Shown piece after piece: positions 51,213 to 59,026 of a stretch of DNA of 64,000 bases. This stretch comes from Clostridia bacterium (GTDB lineage Bacteria; Bacillota; Clostridia; Oscillospirales; UBA644): positions 94,849 to 158,848 of the forward strand of contig JAFRTE010000020.1 of the NCBI GenBank assembly GCA_017427285.1, in the 5' to 3' direction. The notes beneath the pieces are model-generated. The model saw only the letters and a list, made by a program, of their open reading frames with translations. It did not search any database and was not told the DNA's origin. A program made the position numbers and the translations under genes. Position 1 is the stretch's first letter, and every line of letters starts with the position of its first letter.

Positions 51213-52628
51213 ATGAGAAAAATATTATCTGTTTTGTTTGTAATCTGTATTGTTTTTACTCTTTGTTCATGCGGTCAGCAGGCGGAAAGCGAAACGGTGC
51301 CCGAATATGACCTTGACATAGGTGAAGTTGACTACAAAGGCGCGGAATTTGTTTTTGCGCAGAGAAACGAGGAACATTCGACGGGCGACGAATACTTCGG
51401 TTACGTTGTTAACACGGAGTTTTCGGATCTTGCCGTAAGGAGAATAAAAGAAGTTGAAGAAAAGCTGCACGTTAAAATCACGGTTGACCTTTCGGGAGGC
51501 GATATAGGCTATCTCGTCCCCGCAACGACAATCAGCGGTCTCGTTCCGTTCGATGCGCTTCAGACTGCGTCAAACCCGATGGCAAGTCTTGCAAGAGCGG
51601 GCTATTTATACGATATAACCGTTTTATCCGATATTATGGATTATCTTAACGCCGCCAAATGGGGAACTAAAGAGGATCTTAAACCCCTCTGCTGGAACGG
51701 CGGACTTTTCGGCGTTATTCCCGCCGCATGGCCGATGCTCAAATACCGCTCGGTAGACGGCGCGGTTGTGGTAAACGAAACTATCATCGGCTACCTTCAG
51801 GAAACCGACCCCCGCGAGCTTTGCGAACGCGACGAATGGACGTGGCGCAAATTTGAAGAGCTGATGCCTGTATATAACCATATAAACGATGCCGGCGACG
51901 AGGTAATGGCGCTTGAAACGACAGTTCACTGGCTTTTCAGAACTATGCATACAACAAACGGAGTTCCCGTTGTGGTAAAAGACGAATCGGGCGATTATCA
52001 GCTCAGTCTTCACAGCTCCGCAGATACGTTCGAGGCGATGCAGACCGCATGGAACTGGACTTTCGGCGAATACAGCAGCTACGTAAACGTAAATACGGGC
52101 GACTGGAAAGTGCTTTTGCAAAACTTCATTGATGGCAGATCGGTAGTGACCATTATGAACGGCACCGACCTTTGCGGTTCGGAAAACTCGATCGCATTCA
52201 ATATGGATAATTTCGGAGTAGTTCCTTTCCCTCACGGACCAAACGGAAGCAGGGCAAACACAGGCGCGACTATAACGGAAACGAGATTTGTAACGAGCAT
52301 ACCCGCGCTTTGCAAGGAGCCGGCGATGTCCGCCGCTGTTCTCGACGCGATATACGAACCCCTTGCGGGATACGAAAACGATGACGACATCGTTGAATAT
52401 TTAAGAAAACAGTATTTCTTCGACGACAGAGACGTTTACAACTTTGTGGATATGTATAAAACCGTACTTTACAATTACAGATGCGAAAACGTTACCGACG
52501 CATATATAAGCATAGACAGGAATATAACCATGAGGGAAACTCTCGAAAAATATGCCAATGCGGACGAGGCGAACAGAGAAAGGTATGTAGTAAACATAGA
52601 GGCGTCCGCCGAAGAGATCTTCGGATAA
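51213..52628 (+). CDS. ABC-type extracellular solute-binding lipoprotein
   Basis: A 471-residue lipoprotein: signal peptide MRKILSVLFVICIVFTLCSC with lipobox TLCSC (Cys 20), then a family 1 solute-binding fold (GDIGYLVPATTISGLVPFDAL, GGLFGVIPAAWP, ESGDYQLSLHS, FNMDNFGVVPFPHGPNG). It probably captures an oligosaccharide. No permease or ATPase gene adjoins it; an MsmK-type ATPase lies 4 kb away. The ATG at 51213 is chosen because the signal peptide starts there. Ends facing tRNA-Arg. Confidence 0.85.
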   Translation: MRKILSVLFVICIVFTLCSCGQQAESETVPEYDLDIGEVDYKGAEFVFAQRNEEHSTGDEYFGYVVNTEFSDLAVRRIKEVEEKLHVKITVDLSGGDIGYLVPATTISGLVPFDALQTASNPMASLARAGYLYDITVLSDIMDYLNAAKWGTKEDLKPLCWNGGLFGVIPAAWPMLKYRSVDGAVVVNETIIGYLQETDPRELCERDEWTWRKFEELMPVYNHINDAGDEVMALETTVHWLFRTMHTTNGVPVVVKDESGDYQLSLHSSADTFEAMQTAWNWTFGEYSSYVNVNTGDWKVLLQNFIDGRSVVTIMNGTDLCGSENSIAFNMDNFGVVPFPHGPNGSRANTGATITETRFVTSIPALCKEPAMSAAVLDAIYEPLAGYENDDDIVEYLRKQYFFDDRDVYNFVDMYKTVLYNYRCENVTDAYISIDRNITMRETLEKYANADEANRERYVVNIEASAEEIFG

Positions 52629-52660
52629 AACACCGAAATAACCGAAAGAAAAGAGTGAAA

Positions 52661-52691
52661 AGAAAAATTCTGCGCATTTTGCGCAGAATTT
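52661..52691. terminator. Terminator after tRNA-Arg (and facing solute-binding gene)
   Basis: Perfect 11-bp stem AAATTCTGCGC / GCGCAGAATTT with a 5-base loop. On the minus strand it is followed by TTCTTTTC, just after the tRNA CCA end. Confidence 0.8.
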
Positions 52692-52692
52692 C

Positions 52693-52767
52693 TGGCACCC
52701 CCAACGGGAATCGAACCCATAACTAGCCCTTAGGAGGGGCTTATTATATCCATTTAACTATGGGGGC
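52693..52767 (-). tRNA. tRNA-Arg (anticodon CCT)
   Basis: Acceptor arms GCCCCCA / TGGGGGT, D-arm TAGTTAAATGGATATAA, anticodon stem-loop CCCCT-CCT-AAGGGC, GGTTCGATTCC T-arm, and an encoded CCA. Reads AGG codons. Confidence 0.96.
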
Positions 52768-52797
52768 GTATAGGCGTATATTCGCTGCTGTTTTCAG

Positions 52798-52826
52798 ATT
52801 ATACAATATTTCATCCGAAAAATCAA
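52798..52826 (-). promoter_or_regulatory. Promoter for tRNA-Arg
   Basis: Reading leftward: TTGATT, 17-bp spacer, TATAAT, about 30 bp before the mature 5' end. Confidence 0.75.
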
Positions 52827-52844
52827 GAGGTTTACAAAAATTTT

Positions 52845-54008
52845 ATGAAATTGCAGAACAAAGCGAAAATAACGATGCTTTTTTCCGGCATTGCGGCAAG
52901 ATACGCCGAAAATCCCGAATATTTTATCGGCGCGGACGTTGAATTCGTTTCCGGAGGGAAAAAATATACGGGAAGCGTCAGAGAAACGGCGGAAGGGCTC
53001 GAATATTCGTTTCTGGACAAACGGGTTTTCGATACCGCGGAAAAAATGCTTGCCGCGGTCTGTGAAGATATGCTCAAATACGATTCCGCGGTCTTTTCAT
53101 ACAGGGAACGCGGAAAAACAACTTCGGTTTTTGCGGACGACAGAAACGTGAAAATAACTTCTGCCGAAACGGAGGGCGAATATATCGATACCGCGCAGCT
53201 TCGCGCCAAAGACTATATCATAAATCCCCGCCGCGCGGGCAAGCTGATGCGCGTGCTCGGCTATCTTACCGAGGACGGAAAAATAAAAAACGACAAAATA
53301 CGCAAATACAATCAGACGGAGCGTTTTATAGAGCTTATCGCACCGATGTTCGACGGTCTTTCCGAAAAGGACGGGCTTTGCGTTGTAGACTGCGCCTGCG
53401 GCAAGAGCTACCTTTCTTTCGTGCTGAACTATTATCTGTGGGAAGTAAAGCGTATTAAAGCAAAATTTATCGGTATAGACATCTCGGAAAACGTTATTAC
53501 CGAAAGCCGCAGAATGGCTGATGAACTCGGCTACAAAAATATGGAATTCATCTGCGAGGATCTGCGGTTTTACGACGGCGAAAAATCGCCTGACGTTGTT
53601 ATTTCTCTTCACGCGTGCGATACGGCAACCGATATGGCTCTCGGATACGCCGTAAGAAACGGCGCGAAGAAGATAATATGCGTGCCTTGCTGTCACAAGG
53701 AGCTTCTTGACAAATACAGAAAGGACGACCTTGAGCCGATAATAAAACACGGAGTTATGCGGGCGCGCTTAAACGATATCCTTACCGACGGTATCCGTAT
53801 GGCGAAGCTCGAAGCGGAAGGATACTCCGTAAGCTGCGTTGAATACTGCTCGCCGCTTGATACGCCCAAAAATCTGCTTATCCGCGCCGAAAAAACGAAA
53901 AAAGGTGACGCTGCCGCCCGTAAGGCGTATTACGGACTTCTTGACGAACTATGCGTTACGCCCTCCGTCGAGCTTTATTCGCTTTTAAACGGCATATCGG
54001 AAGAATAA
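52845..54008 (+). CDS. Class I SAM-dependent methyltransferase, METTL25-like
   Basis: A 387-residue protein. The SAM-binding motif VVDCACGKSYLSF lies near residue 185, GIDISENVI near 210, and VISLHACDTATDMALGYAV near 245, with CVPCCHKEL after it. This set is typical of the METTL25/RRNAD-like group, whose bacterial substrates are unknown. The N-terminal 170 residues form a separate domain with NPRRAGKLMRVLGYLTEDGKIKNDKIRKYNQ before the SAM fold. Cytoplasmic. Only a weak AGG precedes the start. Confidence 0.75.
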   Translation: MKLQNKAKITMLFSGIAARYAENPEYFIGADVEFVSGGKKYTGSVRETAEGLEYSFLDKRVFDTAEKMLAAVCEDMLKYDSAVFSYRERGKTTSVFADDRNVKITSAETEGEYIDTAQLRAKDYIINPRRAGKLMRVLGYLTEDGKIKNDKIRKYNQTERFIELIAPMFDGLSEKDGLCVVDCACGKSYLSFVLNYYLWEVKRIKAKFIGIDISENVITESRRMADELGYKNMEFICEDLRFYDGEKSPDVVISLHACDTATDMALGYAVRNGAKKIICVPCCHKELLDKYRKDDLEPIIKHGVMRARLNDILTDGIRMAKLEAEGYSVSCVEYCSPLDTPKNLLIRAEKTKKGDAAARKAYYGLLDELCVTPSVELYSLLNGISEE

Positions 54009-54043
54009 AATCAAATTTTTGTTTACCGTATTTAGCTTATACT

Positions 54044-54071
54044 TGACATCTTCATTTAATTATGGTATTAT
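54044..54071 (+). promoter_or_regulatory. Promoter for the AlgX-like lipoprotein
   Basis: TTGACA, 16-17-bp spacer, TATTAT, followed by a 55-60-base leader and a GGAG ribosome-binding site. Confidence 0.72.
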
Positions 54072-54128
54072 ATCAGTAAGCGCACATATATATTTTTAAT
54101 GTGATTATCTAAGGAGTGCCCGATTTAT

Positions 54129-55457
54129 ATGAGAAAAATCACCGTATTTATCTGTCTTGTCCTTTCGCTCGCTTTTATACTCGTTTTTACCGCCGCCTGC
54201 AACGGTGAAGTAAAACCCGAAAACACACCTCAGAGTGAAACGGCTGAAAACGTAAACGAAGAACCCTCGGAGATTTCCGAAGTAACGGAAGAAACCAACG
54301 TTTCCGATCCCGCGGAAGAACCTGCGGAAGAAACGACGGTCGAGCCGATGGAAGAACCTGCCGAAGAGCAGCCGGAAGAACCTGCCGAAGAGCCCGCAGA
54401 AGAACCGGCCGAAGAACCTGCCGAAGAACCTGCCGAAGAGCCGGCCGAAGAAGTCGTTCTCGACGTTATACCTCTGCGTATCCCCGATGAAGAGCCCGAC
54501 TGGAACGGATCATGGAATATCCCCAAGGTTGAATTTGACGAGATCGTACCCGGTCTTGTTTCGCAAAACGTTTACGTCGGATATGACGGCTGGATGTTTT
54601 ACGGGGCAACGATAGACGACTACGTAGGCAATTACAAATACGGCGAAAACCGTCTTAAATTCATTGCCGACAGATTTAAAGAACGTTTCGAATTCTGCGA
54701 GGAAAACGGAATAAAGCTTTATTTCGTCGTTACTCCCAACAAAAACTCGGTCTATCCCGAGTATATGGCTACCGAAGGCATAGAAATGGCGGAAGTACGC
54801 GGAATAGACGTTGTGCTTGACTATCTTAAAGAAAATACGGGCGTTACCGTTATAGACTGCCGCGAAGGACTTTTTGCCGCCAAGGAAGCGCGTCCGGAAG
54901 AAAATCTTTACTATAAGCTTGATACTCACTGGAACAATCACGGCGGATTTGCCGCATATACGCAGATTATGGACGTTATCTGTGAGGATTTCCCGACTGC
55001 CGTAAAACATACGCGCGATGAGTATCAGATAGACTACTTCGATTCGTATATGAAAGACGAGGCATACTATCTGGGCTGGTACGACACGATTACCGAAGAA
55101 GGTCCCGTTTATACTCCCAAGAGCGGATATAAATCGACGATGACATACAGAAACGACAGCGGACCTTACGGCGAATTCGTTCACGCATACATACACGAAG
55201 ACGGATACAGAGACAAAACCGACTACTGCCGCTTTGAAAATACGTCGATCCCCGACGCGCCGTCCGTATACGTTATCCGAGACTCTTTCGGCATCGCTCT
55301 CGTTCCTTTCCTGAAAGAAAGCTTTTCCGAATCAACGTTTTCCTGGACTCTCGGCTTTGACAAAGACGATATCCTCGAAAAGAAGCCCGATATCGTGATC
55401 ATGCAGGTCGTTGAAAGAAGTCTTACCGACTTTTTCAATCAGAAATCATTCAAGTAA
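54129..55457 (+). CDS. AlgX/AlgJ (DHHW)-like SGNH lipoprotein with EEPA repeats
   Basis: A 442-residue lipoprotein (lipobox TAAC, Cys 24). Residues 30-120 are a disordered acidic linker with about eight EEPA-type repeats. The rest is an SGNH-like domain of the AlgX/AlgJ/DHHW family: GWMFYGATIDDYVGN, YFVVTPNKNSVYPEYM, the catalytic DTHWNNHGGF (Asp and His), and RDSFG (Ser). Relatives add acetyl groups to exported polysaccharides with an MBOAT partner (AlgI/DltB type); none is nearby. Its own promoter precedes it; proC follows after 33 bases. Confidence 0.82.
   Translation: MRKITVFICLVLSLAFILVFTAACNGEVKPENTPQSETAENVNEEPSEISEVTEETNVSDPAEEPAEETTVEPMEEPAEEQPEEPAEEPAEEPAEEPAEEPAEEPAEEVVLDVIPLRIPDEEPDWNGSWNIPKVEFDEIVPGLVSQNVYVGYDGWMFYGATIDDYVGNYKYGENRLKFIADRFKERFEFCEENGIKLYFVVTPNKNSVYPEYMATEGIEMAEVRGIDVVLDYLKENTGVTVIDCREGLFAAKEARPEENLYYKLDTHWNNHGGFAAYTQIMDVICEDFPTAVKHTRDEYQIDYFDSYMKDEAYYLGWYDTITEEGPVYTPKSGYKSTMTYRNDSGPYGEFVHAYIHEDGYRDKTDYCRFENTSIPDAPSVYVIRDSFGIALVPFLKESFSESTFSWTLGFDKDDILEKKPDIVIMQVVERSLTDFFNQKSFK
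54300..54460. repeat. EEPA-coding degenerate repeat tract
   Basis: Repeats of about 12 bp (GAAGAACCTGCC and variants) code for the EEPA linker. They are less uniform at DNA level than the 18-bp repeats near 11.9 kb, but the two surface proteins share the same Glu-Glu-Pro-Ala linker style. Confidence 0.75.
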
Positions 55458-55490
55458 ATAAAAAACATCATATATCAGGAGGTTTAACCG

Positions 55491-56306
55491 ATGAAATACA
55501 AAATCGGATTTATCGGAGCGGGCAATATGGCAAGAGCGCTCATTTACGGCTTTATCGGCTCCGGTGCATACGGAACAAAAGACATACTTGTTTACGATGC
55601 CGACAGAGACATAACCGAAGATTTCAGAGAATCGGGATTCCGCACGGCGTCGTCCGAAACGGATGTCGTTATCAACTCCACGTTCGTTTTCCTTGCCGTC
55701 CGACCGTCGGATATCGTTACGGTGCTTAACAGGATTGCGCCGGTTATTACGGTAAATAACGTTATTATATCCGTTGCCGCGGGAATCTCCATAAGCTTTA
55801 TAAAGAAGCTTACTCGCCCCGAATGCAAGGTAATAAGGATCATGCCCAATACGGCGGCAAAAGTAGGTCTCGGAGCGACCGCCCTTTCCTACGATATGCC
55901 TGTTACATACACCGAGCTTACAACAGTTCGCGAAATGCTCGAATGCGTCGGTATTGCCGAGATAATTCCGGAAGACAAGATGAACGAGGTCATCTCTCTC
56001 AACTCCTCTTCTCCCGTTTACGTTTACATGCTCGCACGCGCTATGATAGACGGAGCAAAGAACCAGGGGATCGAAGAGGAAGCCGCACGCAGACTCGCCG
56101 TTCAGACAATTTTGGGCGCGGCAAAAATGCTCGACAGCTCCGAAGAGGATATCTCCAAGATGATATCCGACGTCTGCACGCCTAACGGCACTACCGTAAA
56201 AGCCGTTGACTACCTTGAAAAACGCGGTTTCGAACAGGCGCTCGCCGACGCAATGCTCACTTGCACGAAGAGAGCGAATCTTATTGAAAAAGAAATCGAT
56301 CAGTAA
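55491..56306 (+). CDS. proC: Pyrroline-5-carboxylate reductase
   Basis: A 271-residue enzyme making proline from pyrroline-5-carboxylate with NAD(P)H. IGFIGAGNMARALIYGF dinucleotide motif, VFLAVRPSDI, VAAGISI, RIMPNTAAKVG and the C-terminal DVCTPNGTTVKAVDYLE are conserved. proA and proB are not nearby. A strong AGGAGG ribosome-binding site precedes it. Confidence 0.96.
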   Translation: MKYKIGFIGAGNMARALIYGFIGSGAYGTKDILVYDADRDITEDFRESGFRTASSETDVVINSTFVFLAVRPSDIVTVLNRIAPVITVNNVIISVAAGISISFIKKLTRPECKVIRIMPNTAAKVGLGATALSYDMPVTYTELTTVREMLECVGIAEIIPEDKMNEVISLNSSSPVYVYMLARAMIDGAKNQGIEEEAARRLAVQTILGAAKMLDSSEEDISKMISDVCTPNGTTVKAVDYLEKRGFEQALADAMLTCTKRANLIEKEIDQ

Positions 56307-56539
56307 TCGCATATATTCGAAATTTTCTTGTCCGCGCTGCGTAAAACAGGCGGTTTTCGCCGAGAAGTGTCCCTTTATTGGGACAGTTGCGCAACGTGTT
56401 GTTGAAAGTATACAAAAATTATACCCATCGGCACATATTTCTTCGACTTTTCAAAATCGAAAAAATGTGTTATTATATTGTATGTAAAAAAATTGCTTAA
56501 CTGCAAATTGACTTAATCACATAAACGGAGGTTAACACT
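56307..56539 (+). other. Intergenic region before the MsmK-type ATPase gene
   Basis: Two small hairpins follow proC: GGCG/CGCC (56349-56361) and TGTCCC/GGGACA (56368-56385); neither has a U-tract. TTCGA-N10-TCGAA (56442-56461) is a near-palindrome just before the AT-rich TTATTATATTG, and could be an operator. No convincing -35/-10 pair was found. Strong GGAGG before the GTG start at 56540. Confidence 0.4.
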
Positions 56540-57661
56540 GTGGCAGGATTAGTATTAAAGAACATCGGCAAGGTTTATCAGGGCGGCGTTCGCGCTGTTA
56601 CCGATTTCAACCTTAAAATCAAAGACAAGGAATTCATCATTCTCGTCGGTCCTTCCGGTTGCGGTAAATCCACAACTCTTCGTATGATCGCCGGTCTTGA
56701 AGAAATCACCGAAGGCGAGCTTTACATCGACGAACGTCTCGTAAACGACATCGCCCCGAAAGACAGAGATATCGCGATGGTTTTCCAGAACTACGCTCTT
56801 TATCCGCATATGACCGTTTTTGAAAACATGGCATTCGGTCTTAAGCTCCGCAAGGTATCCAAAGAAGAGATCAAACGCCGCGTTGACGAAGCAGCAAGGA
56901 TTCTTGATATCTCCCACCTTCTCGACAGACGTCCGAAAGCTCTGTCAGGCGGTCAGCGCCAGCGTGTTGCTCTCGGCCGTGCGATAGTCCGCGAACCGAA
57001 AGTATTCCTTCTTGACGAACCTCTCTCAAACCTCGATGCTAAACTCCGTGCTCAGATGAGAACAGAGCTTTCAAAGCTCCACCTCAAGCTCGGCACGACC
57101 TTCATCTACGTTACCCACGACCAGACCGAAGCTATGACGATGGCTGACCGTATCGTTGTTATGAAAGACGGCTTTATCCAGCAGTGCGATACTCCTCAGC
57201 ATCTTTACGACGAACCCTGCAACCTCTTCGTTGCCGGCTTTATCGGATCTCCTCAGATGAACTTTGTTGAGGTCAAACTCACAAAGAGAGGCGAAGACGT
57301 ATTTGTAAACTTCGCTGACTTCGCAGTTAAAGTACCCAAAGAAAAGGTTGAAACCGAAAACTACGACAAACTTATGTCTTACGGCGGCAAGATGGTTATT
57401 ATGGGTATCCGTCCCGAACATATCCACGACGAAGATATGTATCTTGAAAGACTTCCCGACAGCATTATCACCGCTAACGTTGAAGTTACCGAACTTATGG
57501 GCGCTGAAACTTATCTTTACCTCGATGTTAAAGACAATAAATTCACTGCCCGCGTTTCACCGAGAACAACCGCGAAACCCGGCGATACGATCAAGATCGC
57601 TCTCGATATGTCTCACATTCATCTGTTTGATATCGATACAGAGCAGACTATTATCAACTGA
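56540..57661 (+). CDS. msmK: ABC transporter ATPase, MsmK/UgpC/MsmX type
   Basis: A 373-residue ATPase of the carbohydrate uptake (CUT1) class. Walker A GPSGCGKST near residue 38, Q-loop VFQNYALYPHM, signature LSGGQRQRVALGRA, Walker B VFLLDEPLSNLDAKLR and switch His THDQTEAMTM. The C-terminal 130 residues are the regulatory MalK/UgpC OB-type domain. Such ATPases often serve several sugar importers encoded elsewhere; no permease is adjacent here. GTG start with GGAGG. Codon choice looks like that of a highly expressed gene. Confidence 0.92.
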   Translation: MAGLVLKNIGKVYQGGVRAVTDFNLKIKDKEFIILVGPSGCGKSTTLRMIAGLEEITEGELYIDERLVNDIAPKDRDIAMVFQNYALYPHMTVFENMAFGLKLRKVSKEEIKRRVDEAARILDISHLLDRRPKALSGGQRQRVALGRAIVREPKVFLLDEPLSNLDAKLRAQMRTELSKLHLKLGTTFIYVTHDQTEAMTMADRIVVMKDGFIQQCDTPQHLYDEPCNLFVAGFIGSPQMNFVEVKLTKRGEDVFVNFADFAVKVPKEKVETENYDKLMSYGGKMVIMGIRPEHIHDEDMYLERLPDSIITANVEVTELMGAETYLYLDVKDNKFTARVSPRTTAKPGDTIKIALDMSHIHLFDIDTEQTIIN

Positions 57662-57733
57662 TTTTCGCTTTACCGTTCAAATCTCGGATATGTATTTAAT
57701 CATTATGGTATTTACATCAATCTAACCGAATCC

Positions 57734-57785
57734 AGCACCTTCCGTTCGGGATATTCCCGAACGGGTGGGTGCTTGTTGTTATTTT
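57734..57785 (+). terminator. Terminator after the MsmK-type ATPase gene
   Basis: Stem CCGTTCGGG / CCCGAACGG (57742-57764) with an outer AGCACC / GGTGCT, followed by TTGTTGTTATTTTA. Confidence 0.78.
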
Positions 57786-57806
57786 ATAGAGAAAGAACTT
57801 GTAAAT

Positions 57807-58346
57807 ATGAATAACGGAAAATCGGTTGATAAAAACGGTAAACGCCTTTCGCGTCCCGACGACGCGGCTTTTTCTCAGATAGCCGATAAATATTCGCCTT
57901 ATATACGAGCTGTCGCATCAGCATTTCCCGAGCATCTGAGAGAAGATCTTATCCAGGAAGGACTTCTGGCGCTCTCCGACGCGTCCCGCACTTTTGATTC
58001 CGAAAAAAACGTTCCGATCGAGGCATATATAAAAATCTGCATAAAAAGACGGATAAAAGACGCTTATTTCGGGTTGGTAAAAGACGGTGAAAAAGTTGAT
58101 ATCGATATAGATAATGTGATCGACCCTAACGATATCGAAGCGCGCATCGTCGAAAAAGAGTATACGGAAGATTTTTTCAGAAAACTCAGAAGCAGTCTTA
58201 CCGATCTTGAAAAAAACGTCCTTTCCGAATACCTTGCCGATAAGACGTACGCACAGATTTCCGAGGATCTGAGCATCAGCGAAAAAGCGGTTGACAATAC
58301 TTTGTCACGGATTAGAAGCAAAATAAAAAAACAATTTCTTATATAA
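57807..58346 (+). CDS. Sigma-70 family RNA polymerase sigma factor (SigH-like)
   Basis: A 179-residue sigma factor. Region 2 spans residues 15-95 (REDLIQEGLLALSDASRTFD is region 2.2-like), a short linker follows, and region 4 spans residues 120-178 (LTDLEKNVLSEYLADKTYAQISEDLSISEKAVDNTLSRIRSKIKK). Its region 2 resembles SigH (Spo0H), but it is shorter than the usual 210-220 residues. No anti-sigma gene adjoins it. The start codon has only a weak ribosome-binding site. Confidence 0.8.
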   Translation: MNNGKSVDKNGKRLSRPDDAAFSQIADKYSPYIRAVASAFPEHLREDLIQEGLLALSDASRTFDSEKNVPIEAYIKICIKRRIKDAYFGLVKDGEKVDIDIDNVIDPNDIEARIVEKEYTEDFFRKLRSSLTDLEKNVLSEYLADKTYAQISEDLSISEKAVDNTLSRIRSKIKKQFLI

Positions 58347-58379
58347 ATCAAAAATCGATACGCCCATGAGCAAATTCAC

Positions 58380-58580
58380 GTTGAAATAACGCAAGTGTTA
58401 AACCGGCAATAGCATTAAGAAACAAGGAAGGCCCCTGAAAGAACCGCTTGCACGGCAGCAGGAAACGGCAGGGTTGCGCTCTTTGCACCTTAGGTTAAAG
58501 TGTGAAGCTGTGTGTAATCAGATCGGCTGAATGTTCGACGAATTCGGTGTAACTCCGAAAAGGGCACAATTTATATTTTT
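58380..58580 (+). ncRNA. Candidate structured RNA before the zinc-ribbon gene
   Basis: About 200 bases without a reading frame, clearly GC-richer and more structured than normal intergenic DNA here. Pairings seen by eye: GCAAGTG with CGCTTGC; CTTTGCAC with GTGTGAAG around the loop CTTAGGTTAAA; TTCGG with CCGAA around loop TGTAACT; and a closing GCCC with GGGC. CGGCAG occurs twice. It could be a cis-regulatory leader of the zinc-ribbon gene or a separate non-coding RNA. I could not assign a known family. Confidence 0.5.
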
Positions 58581-58597
58581 AAGTGAGGTTTCACAAA

Positions 58598-58876
58598 ATG
58601 TACGAAGACAAAGAATTAGTATGCAAAGATTGCGGCAAAACCTTTATTTTCACCGCAGGCGAACAGGAATTCTACGCTGAAAAAGGTTTCCAGAATGAAC
58701 CCCAGCGCTGCAAAGAATGCAGAAACGCTAAGAAAAACGCAGGCAAAGGCCCCCGTGAATTCTTTACCGCAACATGTGCATCCTGCGGCGGCGAAGCAAA
58801 GGTTCCTTTCCAGCCCAGAGAAGACAGACCCGTTTACTGCAGCGAATGCTACGCTAAAATGAAGGCTGCCGAATAA
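58598..58876 (+). CDS. Small double zinc-ribbon protein
   Basis: A 92-residue protein. The first ribbon is LVCKDCGKTFIFTAGEQEFY...RCKECRNA and the second is ATCASCGGEAKVPFQP...PVYCSECYAKM. This matches the CxxC zinc-ribbon proteins common in Firmicutes whose function is unknown; nucleic-acid binding is plausible. The ATG at 58598 follows GTGAGG, which lies in a small GTGA/TCAC hairpin. It sits directly after the putative structured RNA and before a strong terminator. Confidence 0.82.
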   Translation: MYEDKELVCKDCGKTFIFTAGEQEFYAEKGFQNEPQRCKECRNAKKNAGKGPREFFTATCASCGGEAKVPFQPREDRPVYCSECYAKMKAAE

Positions 58877-58941
58877 TCCTACAAAAAGAAATTATTTGCC
58901 GTGCAAGAAGGATGGACCTTTCTGTCCGTTCCGTGATCAAC

Positions 58942-58970
58942 AAAGACGCCCCGAGGCGTCTTTTGTTTTT
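58942..58970 (+). terminator. Terminator after the zinc-ribbon gene
   Basis: Stem AAAGACGCC / GGCGTCTTT with a CCGA loop, followed by TGTTTTT. Confidence 0.88.
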
Positions 58971-58974
58971 CATA

Positions 58975-59003
58975 TTGACTTTCGTGTTTGTCTGTATTAT
59001 AAT
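58975..59003 (+). promoter_or_regulatory. Promoter for glycerate kinase
   Basis: TTGACT, 17-bp spacer, TATAAT, about 24 bp before the start codon, with AGGAGGGGTG as ribosome-binding site. Confidence 0.8.
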
Positions 59004-59026
59004 ATCTGAAAGTCAGGAGGGGTGAA

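Noticed and set aside
54230..54526. Gly-Ser-Ser-Ala repeat peptide on the minus strand
   Set aside because: It is the reverse reading of the EEPA linker of the AlgX-like lipoprotein.
58357..58395. Tiny reading frame ATGAGCAAATTC... (seven codons) considered as a leader peptide
   Set aside because: It has no ribosome-binding site and lies at the edge of the structured RNA region.
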